Below are positions 50,512-57,872 of a DNA stretch of 64,000 nt, one piece after another (within the stretch, counting starts at the first letter, position 1; each line of letters starts with the position of its first letter). Both the position numbers and the translations under genes were made by a program. A model generated the notes under the pieces. That model saw nothing but the letters and a program-made list of their open reading frames with translations. It did no database searches and was not told the DNA's origin. The DNA is taken from contig CATNDJ010000002.1 of the NCBI GenBank assembly GCA_950097265.1, positions 69,131 through 133,130 of the forward strand, in the 5' to 3' direction. This DNA comes from an uncultured Oscillibacter sp. Its GTDB lineage: Bacteria > Bacillota > Clostridia > Oscillospirales > Oscillospiraceae.

Positions 50512-51651
50512 ATGGATTTTAATCTGAGCCGTGAGCACCAGCTGATCCGTAAGATGATGGCCGAGTTTACCGAGAACGAAGTAAAGCCCATCGCCGCCGA
50601 GACCGACCTGAACAGCGAGTATCCCCGGGAGAACATCGAGAAGCTGTTCAACCTGGGCGTCATGGGCATGTGTGTGCCCAAGGAGTACGGCGGCACCGGC
50701 GCGGACCCCCTGGCCTCCGCCATCTGCATCGAGGAGCTCAGCAAGCAGTGCGCCTCCACCGGCGACATCGTGGCCACCCACAACGGCCTGTGCTGCGACC
50801 CCATCCTGACCCACGGCACCGAGGAGCAGAAGAAAAAGTACCTCCCCATGCTGACCACCGGCCATAAGGTGGGAGCCTTCGCCCTGACCGAGCCCAACGC
50901 GGGCTCCGACGCCTCCAAGGGCCAGACCGAGGCCAAGCTGGAGGGCGACCACTATGTGATGAACGGTTCCAAAATCTTCATCACCAACGGCTATGTTGCC
51001 GACGTCTTCGTAGTCTTCGCCATGACCGACAAAACCAAGGGCACCAAGGGCATCTCCGCCTTCATCGTGGAGAGCAGCTTCCCCGGCTTCTCCGTTGGCA
51101 AGCACGAGGTGAAGATGGGCCTCCACGGCTCTCCCACCGCCGAGATCGTGTTCACGGACTGCATCGTCCCCAAGGAGAACATGCTGGGCAAGGAAGGCCG
51201 GGGCTTCCCCATCGCCATGCAGACCCTGGACGGCGGCCGCATCGGCATCGCGGCCCAGGCCCTGGGCATCGCCGAGGGCGCGCTGAACGAGGCCAAGGAG
51301 TACACCAAGGGCCGCGTCCAGTTCGGCAAGCCCATTTCCAAGTTCCAGAACACCCAGTTCACCTTCGCCGACATGGAGATGGGCTGCGAGGCGGGCCGCC
51401 TGCTGACCTATCAGGCCGCCGTCCTCAAGGGACAGGGCGTCCGCTACACCAAGGAGGCCGCCATGGCCAAGCTCTGGTGCTCCGAGCACGCCATGAAAAC
51501 CACCACCAAGGCGCTCCAGATGTTCGGCGGCTACGGCTACACCAAGGACTATCCCATGGAGCGCATGATGCGGGACGCCAAGATTACCGAGATTTACGAG
51601 GGCACGTCCGAGGTCCAGCGCATCGTCATTTCCGCCAACATGGGTCTGTAA
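50512..51651 (+). CDS. bcd: Butyryl-CoA dehydrogenase (acyl-CoA dehydrogenase family)
   Basis: 379 residues. FAD- and acyl-CoA-binding blocks FALTEPNAGSDASKGQTEA and the C-terminal signature FGGYGYTKDYPMERMMRDAKITEIYEGTSEVQR, containing the catalytic Glu. With EtfAB it reduces crotonyl-CoA to butyryl-CoA. In Clostridia this is flavin-based electron bifurcation coupled to ferredoxin reduction. AAGGAGAG ribosome-binding site. Followed by etfB after 18 bases. Confidence 0.93.
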   Translation: MDFNLSREHQLIRKMMAEFTENEVKPIAAETDLNSEYPRENIEKLFNLGVMGMCVPKEYGGTGADPLASAICIEELSKQCASTGDIVATHNGLCCDPILTHGTEEQKKKYLPMLTTGHKVGAFALTEPNAGSDASKGQTEAKLEGDHYVMNGSKIFITNGYVADVFVVFAMTDKTKGTKGISAFIVESSFPGFSVGKHEVKMGLHGSPTAEIVFTDCIVPKENMLGKEGRGFPIAMQTLDGGRIGIAAQALGIAEGALNEAKEYTKGRVQFGKPISKFQNTQFTFADMEMGCEAGRLLTYQAAVLKGQGVRYTKEAAMAKLWCSEHAMKTTTKALQMFGGYGYTKDYPMERMMRDAKITEIYEGTSEVQRIVISANMGL

Positions 51652-51669
51652 GAGGAGGAAGAAACGACT

Positions 51670-52470
51670 ATGAAGATCATTGTATGTGTGAAGCAGGTCC
51701 CCGATACCTCCGGTAAAGTGGCCGTCAACCCCGACGGCACGCTGAACCGGGCTTCCATGCAGACCATCACGAACCCCGACGACATGAACGCCGTAGAGGC
51801 CGCCCTGAAGCTGAAGGACGAAACCGGCTGCAAGGTCATCGTGGTCACCATGGGCCCGCCCCCGGCGGCCTCCATGCTCCGGGAGCTCATGGCCATGGGC
51901 GCGGACGAGGCCGTGCTGGTCTCCGCCCGGGAATTTGGCGGCTCCGACACCTACGCCACGTCTCAGATTCTCGCCGCCGCCGTGGACACCATCGGCGTGG
52001 AAAAGGACGACGTGGTGATGTGCGGCCGCCAGGCCATCGACGGCGACACCGCCCAGGTGGGCCCCCAGATGGCGGAGAAGCTGGGCCTGCCCCAGGTCAC
52101 CTATGCCGCGGACATCCACAAGGACGGGGAAAACATCACCGTCAAGCGGATGCTGGAGGACGGCTATATGACCATCAAGGTCAAGACCCCCTGCCTGCTG
52201 ACCTGCATCAAGGAGCTCAACGAGCCCCGCTACATGTCCATCGGCGGCATCTACGAGACCTACAACAAGCCCCTGGCCACCTTCGACTATGAAAAGCTCA
52301 AGGATCACCGGCTCATCGACCCCTCCACCATCGGCCTGAAGGGCTCCCCCACCAACATCTTCAAGAGCTTCACCCCGCCCCAGAAGGGCGTCGGCGTGAT
52401 GCTGGAGGGCAACGGCAAGGAGACCTGCGAAGAGCTGGCCGCCATCCTCATCAAGAAACACATCATCTGA
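51670..52470 (+). CDS. etfB: Electron transfer flavoprotein beta subunit
   Basis: 266 residues. MKIIVCVKQVPDTSGKVAVNPDGTLNR opening, VMCGRQAIDGDTAQVGPQMAEKLGLPQVTYA nucleotide-binding core. Carries the NADH-side (bifurcating) flavin in Clostridial complexes and partners EtfA and Bcd. Strong AGAGGAGGAA ribosome-binding site; tightly linked to etfA. Confidence 0.95.
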   Translation: MKIIVCVKQVPDTSGKVAVNPDGTLNRASMQTITNPDDMNAVEAALKLKDETGCKVIVVTMGPPPAASMLRELMAMGADEAVLVSAREFGGSDTYATSQILAAAVDTIGVEKDDVVMCGRQAIDGDTAQVGPQMAEKLGLPQVTYAADIHKDGENITVKRMLEDGYMTIKVKTPCLLTCIKELNEPRYMSIGGIYETYNKPLATFDYEKLKDHRLIDPSTIGLKGSPTNIFKSFTPPQKGVGVMLEGNGKETCEELAAILIKKHII

Positions 52471-52488
52471 GAAGGGAGTATATAGGAT

Positions 52489-53598
52489 ATGTCTAATTTC
52501 AACAGTGCGGATATCGCTGCCTTCAAGGACGTTTGGGTGTTCTGTGAGCAGCGCGAGGGCAAGCTGATGCCCACCGATTTCGAGCTGATCTCCAAGGGCC
52601 GGGACCTGGCCAACGAGCTGGGCGTGAACCTCTGCGGCCTGCTGCTGGGCGGCGAGGGCATCGAGGCTGCGGCCAAGGAGCTGGGCGGCTACGGCGCGGA
52701 CAAGGTCTACGTCTGCGAGAGCCCCATGCTGTCCGTCTACAACACGGACGCCTATGCCAAAGTCATCTGCGACGTCATCGAGGAGCTGAAGCCCGAGGCC
52801 TTCCTGATCGGCGCCACCAACATCGGCCGTGACCTGGCTCCCCGCTGCGCGGCGCGCCTCCACACCGGCCTGTGCGCGGACTGCACGCACCTGGACATCG
52901 ACGTGGCCAACTACATCCAGTTCCTGCGGGAAGCCTCCACTCTCGACGTGGACGGCCAGAAGTGGGACATGGAGGACCGGAACCTGAAGATGACCCGTCC
53001 GGCCTTCGGCGGCCACCTGATGGCCACCATCATCTGCCCCCGGTTCCGTCCCTGCATGGCGACGGTGCGCCCGGGCGTTATGAAGAAAAATCCCTTCGAC
53101 CAGGCCAAGGCCGACGCGTGCGTCATTGAGAAGCCGGCGTTCACCCTGAGCGAAGCGGACGTGCAGACCGAGGTCACCGAGGTGGTCAAGGCGGCGAAGA
53201 AGCTGGTGGACCTGATTGGCGCGGACTTCATTGTGTCCGTGGGCCGGGGCATCAGCAAGGACGTCGAGGGCGGCATCAAGCTGGCCGAGGAGCTGGCTGC
53301 GGAGCTGGGCGGCGTGGTCGGCGGTTCCCGCGCGACTATTGACAGCGGCTGGCTGTCTGCGGACCATCAGGTGGGCCAGACGGGCAAGACGGTACACCCG
53401 AAGGTGTACGTGGCCCTGGGCATCTCCGGCGCGATTCAGCACAAGGCGGGCATGCAGGACTCCGAGTGCATCATTGCCGTCAATAAAAACGACACGGCCC
53501 CGATCTTCGAGATTGCGGACTACGGCATCTGCGGCGACCTGTTCAAGGTGACCCCGCTGCTCACCGAGGCCATCCGGGCCGCCAAGGCTGCGAAGTAA
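52489..53598 (+). CDS. etfA: Electron transfer flavoprotein alpha subunit
   Basis: 369 residues. An N-terminal Etf domain (VWVFCEQREGKLMPTDFELISKGRDLANEL) is followed by the C-terminal FAD-binding domain. Signatures there are VGGSRATIDSGWLSADHQVGQTGKTVHPKVYVALGISGAIQHKAGM and INKNDTAPIFEIADYGICGD-like segments. Passes electrons to Bcd. Last gene of the operon. Confidence 0.95.
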   Translation: MSNFNSADIAAFKDVWVFCEQREGKLMPTDFELISKGRDLANELGVNLCGLLLGGEGIEAAAKELGGYGADKVYVCESPMLSVYNTDAYAKVICDVIEELKPEAFLIGATNIGRDLAPRCAARLHTGLCADCTHLDIDVANYIQFLREASTLDVDGQKWDMEDRNLKMTRPAFGGHLMATIICPRFRPCMATVRPGVMKKNPFDQAKADACVIEKPAFTLSEADVQTEVTEVVKAAKKLVDLIGADFIVSVGRGISKDVEGGIKLAEELAAELGGVVGGSRATIDSGWLSADHQVGQTGKTVHPKVYVALGISGAIQHKAGMQDSECIIAVNKNDTAPIFEIADYGICGDLFKVTPLLTEAIRAAKAAK

Positions 53599-53620
53599 CT
53601 TTTCTTGAAAGAAAAGTTAC
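53597..53620. repeat. Short palindrome after etfA
   Basis: AACTTTTCTT-GA-AAGAAAAGTT, a perfect inverted repeat starting at the etfA stop, without a T-run. Could protect the mRNA 3' end or be part of a dispersed repeat. Confidence 0.5.
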
Positions 53621-53693
53621 CAAAAGAACTTTAGCGCGCTCTGGTTGTCTGGAGTTTATCCAGGCTGGAGCGACGGCAACGGAGACTTACGAA

Positions 53694-53730
53694 AAGAGAG
53701 ACCCGGGAACTTCCCGGGTCTCTCTTCTTT
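53694..53730. terminator. Bidirectional terminator between etfA and the convergent gene
   Basis: AGAGAGACCCGGGAA / TTCCCGGGTCTCTCT with flanking A- and T-rich tails on either strand. Confidence 0.85.
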
Positions 53731-54028
53731 ACATTCCCAGCCGCTGGCGGAGGGTGGCCGCCGCGCACAGGCACGTCAGCATCGCCAGGGCCCCCGTGCC
53801 CCAGAGGAGGTTATAGCTCACCGCCTCCTTGTCCTTCCGCCGCCCCTCCGCCGCGGAGGCGAAGACGTACAGAGATACCAGGGCGAAAATCAGGGACAGC
53901 GCGTCCGCCGCCTCCCGCCACCCCAGGGCTGCGGCCCCCAGGTACAGCAGGAAGCCCACGCCGGAGACCATGGCCCCCAGGTTCAGCTGCTTAATGTCCT
54001 GCAAAAGAAAACCCTTCTTTCCCTTCAT
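53729..54028 (-). CDS. Small three-helix membrane protein, unrecognised
   Basis: 99 residues: hydrophobic segments LGAMVSGVGFLLYLGAAALGW, ALSLIFALVSLYVFASA and LLWGTGALAMLTCLCAAATL separated by a short basic loop (EGRRKDKEAV). No family recognised. ATG with GGAGGG upstream; 45 bases separate it from the PBP gene, which is transcribed in the same direction, so it may be co-expressed. Confidence 0.7.
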   Translation of the reverse strand: MKGKKGFLLQDIKQLNLGAMVSGVGFLLYLGAAALGWREAADALSLIFALVSLYVFASAAEGRRKDKEAVSYNLLWGTGALAMLTCLCAAATLRQRLGM

Positions 54029-54073
54029 TCGTATACCCTCCGTTGATTTTCAAATTAGTTTTGCTGATAGTAT

Positions 54074-55444
54074 TTACTTTTCGCAGCCGTTAACCATGAC
54101 GTCCAGCACCCGGGCGGCCACGTTTCCCGCCACGCTGCTGCCGCCCCCGCCGTTTTCAACCATTGCCACGAAGGCGTAGGGCGCGTCCTCGTTCCGGAGG
54201 AACCCGGCGAACCAGGCGTGGGGAGTCAGTCCCTCTCCCACCTCCGCAGTGCCGGACTTGGCGCAGAGGTCCATGTTTGGGAAGCGGCTCTTTCCGTAGG
54301 TCCTCTCCACGTTCCCCGCCATGAGGTCCGCCAGTTTCTCCGCCGTGCCTCTGTCGATGAGGGCGGCGGTTTTTCGCGTCCAATGGGGAAGGGAGGGAAT
54401 CCCCAGGCCGTTTTTCGTCTTCAGAATCAGGTAGGGCTCCGCCGCCCTGCCGCCGTTCGCGATGGCCCCCATGTAGACCATCAGGGCGCAGGGGTTCACC
54501 AGATCCTTGTCCTGGCCCACTCCCGCCCAGCCCAGGCGGCCGCCGTCCAGGGCCCAGTCAAAAGAGCCCCTGGCGGTGGGCAGGCCGTCCAGACGGTAGC
54601 TGGCTGTGAGGCCCGCCTGTTCCGTGTACTTCCGCAGGGTCTCCGCCCCCAGCTCCACGGCGATGTCCGCAAAGGCGGCGTTGCAGCTGTTGGCAAAAGC
54701 GGCGGCGAGATCCTGTTCCCCGTGGACGCCGGAGCAGACGATGGTCTCTTCCCCGATCTGCACAGACCCGGCGCAGTTCCAGGTCCGGGTCTCAAGGTCC
54801 GGCAGGTTCTCCAGCGCCGCCGCCAGGGTGACGGTTTTGTAGACGGACCCGGGGGTGAACGCGGAGGACAGGAAGCGGTTCACATAGGCCCCTTTGTAAC
54901 GGCCGTTGGTCTCGATGTCCTCCGGCACGTGCAGGGGGTCGTAGCTGGGGGCGGAGACCATGCAGAGGACCTCCCCGGTCTTGTAGTTGTACACCGCCAC
55001 GGCCCCGGCATGGCCGTTCAGGGCCTGGTAGGCCTCGTAGTTGTACCGGGCGTCCAGGGTCAGGGTCAGCTCCCCGCCCCGGTCCGCGCCGAAGGCCCCG
55101 TTGATCAGGTTCCAGCCCGTCAGCTTACCGGCAAAGGCGTTCAGCGCCCCGGTTCCGATGTTCCCCTGGAGGTCCCCCACGGCGTGGAGGGTGGCCTTGC
55201 GGACGGTCTCGCTGTCGTAGTAGGTCCGCTCTCCGTTTTCGGCGGAGGACAGCACGTCCCCGTCCCGGTCCAGCACGGTCCCGGCGGTGAGCTGACCCCG
55301 GGTGTTGTAGAGGTGGCGGTTGAAGGCGGAGGAGGCCCAGCTTCCCCCCTGGACGAGGTAGCGGAAGAGGAAAAACGCCGTCCCCGCCGCCAGGGCCAGG
55401 GCCAGGAGCAGGCAGACAAAGGCCCGGTTTTCAATTTTCTTCAT
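54074..55444 (-). CDS. Penicillin-binding protein, class B-type transpeptidase (PbpA/FtsI-like)
   Basis: 456 residues. One N-terminal membrane anchor (FVCLLLALALAAGTAFFLFRYL), a short dimerisation region, and a transpeptidase domain with active-site S-V-Y-K in FTPGSVYKTVT, S-C-N in FANSCNAAF and K-S-G in CAKSGTAEV. Crosslinks peptidoglycan outside the membrane. Shorter than classical PBP2/FtsI, as in the PbpA type that pairs with an FtsW/RodA protein, encoded here just upstream. ATG 55444 follows the purine-rich AAAGGGGGT. Confidence 0.9.
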   Translation of the reverse strand: MKKIENRAFVCLLLALALAAGTAFFLFRYLVQGGSWASSAFNRHLYNTRGQLTAGTVLDRDGDVLSSAENGERTYYDSETVRKATLHAVGDLQGNIGTGALNAFAGKLTGWNLINGAFGADRGGELTLTLDARYNYEAYQALNGHAGAVAVYNYKTGEVLCMVSAPSYDPLHVPEDIETNGRYKGAYVNRFLSSAFTPGSVYKTVTLAAALENLPDLETRTWNCAGSVQIGEETIVCSGVHGEQDLAAAFANSCNAAFADIAVELGAETLRKYTEQAGLTASYRLDGLPTARGSFDWALDGGRLGWAGVGQDKDLVNPCALMVYMGAIANGGRAAEPYLILKTKNGLGIPSLPHWTRKTAALIDRGTAEKLADLMAGNVERTYGKSRFPNMDLCAKSGTAEVGEGLTPHAWFAGFLRNEDAPYAFVAMVENGGGGSSVAGNVAARVLDVMVNGCEK

Positions 55445-55517
55445 GAAAGTACCCCCCTTTTCCCGTCTCCCACCCCCCGTCCCTCGTCCCCCGTCCCCCC
55501 GCAGGGGGTGGGGGTTG

Positions 55518-55609
55518 CTCAAGGGGGAGCCTGCTCCCCTTGAAGGAGGCGGAGGAAACGGAGCGGAACGGATGCCCGGCTTTCAGCCGGGCGGAGTGGA
55601 GCGCAGTTT
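55518..55609. repeat. Hairpin-rich spacer between the FtsW/RodA and PBP genes
   Basis: TCAAGGGGGAG-CCTG-CTCCCCTTGA (55518-55542) and GCCCGGC-TTTCA-GCCGGGC (~55575-55593) in a 138-base gap that also has CCCCCGTCC-type short tandem repeats (55470-55500). It may attenuate or process the message, and it has the look of a dispersed intergenic repeat. Confidence 0.45.
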
Positions 55610-57298
55610 TTGACGCCGAATTGCGAAACTCGCGTTGTCCCGGGTATCCGTGGCCTTCAAAAACGCCAGCAGGCCCCAGGCGGACATCATGGCGGAGCCG
55701 CCGTTGGACACAAAGGGGAAGGTCACCCCGGTGAGGGGCAGGATATCCACGGACCCAAAGACGTTCAAACAGGTCTGGAACACCAGCAGGGACCCGGCGG
55801 CGCAGGCCGCCAGGCAGTAGAAGCTGCTCCGGGCCGCCCGGCAGGCCCGGACGGTGAAGAAGGCCAGGGCCGCGATGGACCCCACGGCGAAGAGGGCCAC
55901 GATCAGCCCCCACTCCTCGCAGAGCATGCCGAAGACCAGATCCGTGTCCGCCGCGGGGACCCGGTGGAGCCAGCCCTCCCCGGCCCCCATGCCCAAGAGG
56001 CCCCCGGAGGCCGCGGCGGACATGGTGCGGGTCTGCTGGTAGCCCCGGCCGGAGGCGTCCGCCCAGGCGTGGCCCCAGGCGGCGAAGCGGTCCAGGATGT
56101 AGGGCTTGAACTTCACGATTAGCCCTGCGCCGAACACCGCCCCGCCGCAGATAAGGGACAGCGTGGCGAAGTCCCCGGAGCGGAGGTAGGCCAGCACCAG
56201 GAAGGTGACGAAGAAGATGGCCGCCGTGCCGAAATCGCTCATCAGCCCCAGAAGGCCCACGCAGACCCCTGTGAGGACGATGAAGAGGGTCAGGTTCCGC
56301 TTATGGAAGAGCCGCTCCAGGGTGGCGGACCCGGCGAAGATATAGCAGATCTTGGCGATTTCCGAGGGCTGGAAGCTGAGGCCCCCCAGGGAGATCCAGT
56401 TTACCGCGCCGTACTTCCGGTTTCCCAGCGCCAGGGTGACGGCAAGCAGGCCGATGGCCGCCGCCGCCATGACCCAGCGGTTTCGCTGCACCCTTCCTAA
56501 GTCCCGGAGAAAGAGCCCCAGGGTGAGGAAGAGAACCAGCCCCAGGACCACGGCCAGGAGCTGCTTATAGAGGCTCCCCGGCGCGCTGGAAGCGGTGACC
56601 GCCAGGGAGAGGGTGGAGAGGAAAAAGGCGATGGTCTCCATCTCAAAGCCCACGCAGCGGAAGAGCCGCAGGGCCCCGGCATAGAGCCACATCACCGCCG
56701 TGAGGCCCAGGAAAGCCAGGGGGATGGCGGGAGAGGCGTCCTCCCCGGCGGCAATCATCAGCTGGACGCAGGATAGGAGCTGGAACACGGTGAGCCAGAG
56801 GAAGGAGGGCCACATGGCCGCGGGGCGCTCCGCCCGGCGCTTCTCCTCCTGCTCCTCCCGCTCCTCCACGGTCTGGGGCAGGAACAGCAGCGGCACGCCC
56901 CCCAGGCCGATGGCGTCCCCCATCCGGACGGGGGCGGAGTATTCCACCCTCTCGCCGTTGAGAAGGACCCCGCCCTTGGAATCCAGATCGTAGAGGGTCC
57001 ACGTTCCCTCCTCGTTCCGGCACAGGGCGGCGTGCTGGCGGGAGACGCTGGGGTAGTTGAGGCGCACGTCGGCGCTCTTCCCCCGGCCCAGGATGTTCTC
57101 CCAGTGGGTCAGGGGCACGGAGCCCCCTCCCGGGAGGCTGAGCTGGCCCCAGGTCTCCGGCGTGTGGGGCGCCCGGAGGAGAGACCTGACGGCCCGCCAG
57201 AGGATGGCCCCCGCCAGCACCGGGAACAGGAAGCGGACGAAGGACGTGTAAAAGACACCGACGGCGGGATAGGCCGCCAGGAGCTCGGGCAGGGTCAT
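55583..57298 (-). CDS. FHA-domain FtsW/RodA/SpoVE-family glycosyltransferase
   Basis: 571 residues. One N-terminal membrane helix, then a cytoplasmic FHA domain (~50-140: NILGRGKSADVRL, SVSRQHAAL, GGVLLNGERV) that binds phosphothreonine. A ten-helix SEDS core follows: YGAVNWISLGGLSFQPSEIAKICYI, LLGLMSDFGTAAIFFVTF, and the C-terminal DILPLTGVTFPFVSNGGSAMM. SEDS proteins polymerise glycan strands with a cognate class B PBP, which is the next gene. The FHA domain suggests control by a Ser/Thr kinase such as PrkC. ATG 57298 has GGAGAGGAGG upstream. Confidence 0.92.
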   Translation of the reverse strand: MTLPELLAAYPAVGVFYTSFVRFLFPVLAGAILWRAVRSLLRAPHTPETWGQLSLPGGGSVPLTHWENILGRGKSADVRLNYPSVSRQHAALCRNEEGTWTLYDLDSKGGVLLNGERVEYSAPVRMGDAIGLGGVPLLFLPQTVEEREEQEEKRRAERPAAMWPSFLWLTVFQLLSCVQLMIAAGEDASPAIPLAFLGLTAVMWLYAGALRLFRCVGFEMETIAFFLSTLSLAVTASSAPGSLYKQLLAVVLGLVLFLTLGLFLRDLGRVQRNRWVMAAAAIGLLAVTLALGNRKYGAVNWISLGGLSFQPSEIAKICYIFAGSATLERLFHKRNLTLFIVLTGVCVGLLGLMSDFGTAAIFFVTFLVLAYLRSGDFATLSLICGGAVFGAGLIVKFKPYILDRFAAWGHAWADASGRGYQQTRTMSAAASGGLLGMGAGEGWLHRVPAADTDLVFGMLCEEWGLIVALFAVGSIAALAFFTVRACRAARSSFYCLAACAAGSLLVFQTCLNVFGSVDILPLTGVTFPFVSNGGSAMMSAWGLLAFLKATDTRDNASFAIRRQKLRSTPPG

Positions 57299-57387
57299 GG
57301 GCAAAACCTCCTCTCCGGAAGATGATAGTACAGCATAGCACGTTTTTATGAAAAAATCTACCGGGGCCAAAATTTTTAAGCGCAGGG

Positions 57388-57416
57388 TTGACTTTTGGGA
57401 GAGAACGTAGTAAGAT
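57388..57416 (+). promoter_or_regulatory. Promoter upstream of the tRNA-Ala remnant and gene
   Basis: TTGACT (57388-57393), 17-base spacer, TAAGAT (57411-57416). It faces the tRNA sequences and probably was the promoter of the original tRNA. Confidence 0.65.
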
Positions 57417-57491
57417 AAGATCCGAAGTTTTGAGGCCGCCGAAATGGGGGAAAGCCCTGGGATTCCGGTTGCCGCCGCAGGATGGATATTT

Positions 57492-57531
57492 GGGCCTGTA
57501 GCTCAGTTGGGAGAGCGTTCGGTTCGCATCC
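57492..57531 (+). pseudogene. 5'-half remnant of a tRNA-Ala
   Basis: GGGCCTG acceptor strand, D arm GCTCAGTTGGGAGAGC, anticodon stem TTCGG and loop TTCGCAT (anticodon CGC), then sequence diverges after CC of the returning stem. No T arm or 3' acceptor follows. The intact tRNA-Ala(CGC) lies 170 bases downstream and shares the block GTTCGCATC. The break at the anticodon loop is where tyrosine recombinases often cross over. Confidence 0.75.
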
Positions 57532-57661
57532 ATAGTGAGACACATCCGACCCGATTTTCTGTTCCCCGGTTTCCTGTCCGATTTGTTGGACTTCCCCCTG
57601 AAAATCGAATATTCCAGAAATCCAAAATTCGCAACTTTTTTCGCATGAAAAGTGCCGATTT

Positions 57662-57737
57662 GGGCTCGTAGCTCAGCTGGGAGAGCGCTGCGTTCGCATC
57701 GCAGAGGTCGAGGGTTCGATCCCCTTCGAGTCCACCA
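57662..57737 (+). tRNA. tRNA-Ala (CGC)
   Basis: Acceptor GGGCTCG/CGAGTCC (one G-T pair), D arm GCTC..GAGC, anticodon stem CTGCG/CGCAG with loop TTCGCAT, T arm GAGGG-TTCGATC-CCCTT, discriminator A and encoded CCA. Its 3' end is the probable attachment site of the following integrative element. Confidence 0.96.
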
Positions 57738-57743
57738 AATAAG

Positions 57744-57779
57744 AAATCACCTCAGTGAAAACTGGGGTGATTTTTCTTT
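57744..57779 (+). terminator. tRNA-Ala terminator
   Basis: AAATCACCTCAG / CTGGGGTGATTT (one T-G pair) with TGAAAA loop and TTCTTTT tail. Confidence 0.85.
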
Positions 57780-57819
57780 TGACCACAGAAATACCACAGA
57801 CGGCTTTCAGAAAATTTTT

Positions 57820-57851
57820 GGGCGGCAGGCTGTCACGTAGGCCTGCCGCCC
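57820..57851. repeat. Hairpin between tRNA-Ala and integrase gene
   Basis: GGGCGGCAGGC / GCCTGCCGCCC, 11-bp stem with a 10-base loop, 21 bases past the integrase stop. It is a likely transcription stop or integrase arm/core-proximal structure. Confidence 0.5.
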
Positions 57852-57872
57852 TTATTCTTTGGATATGGCGAC

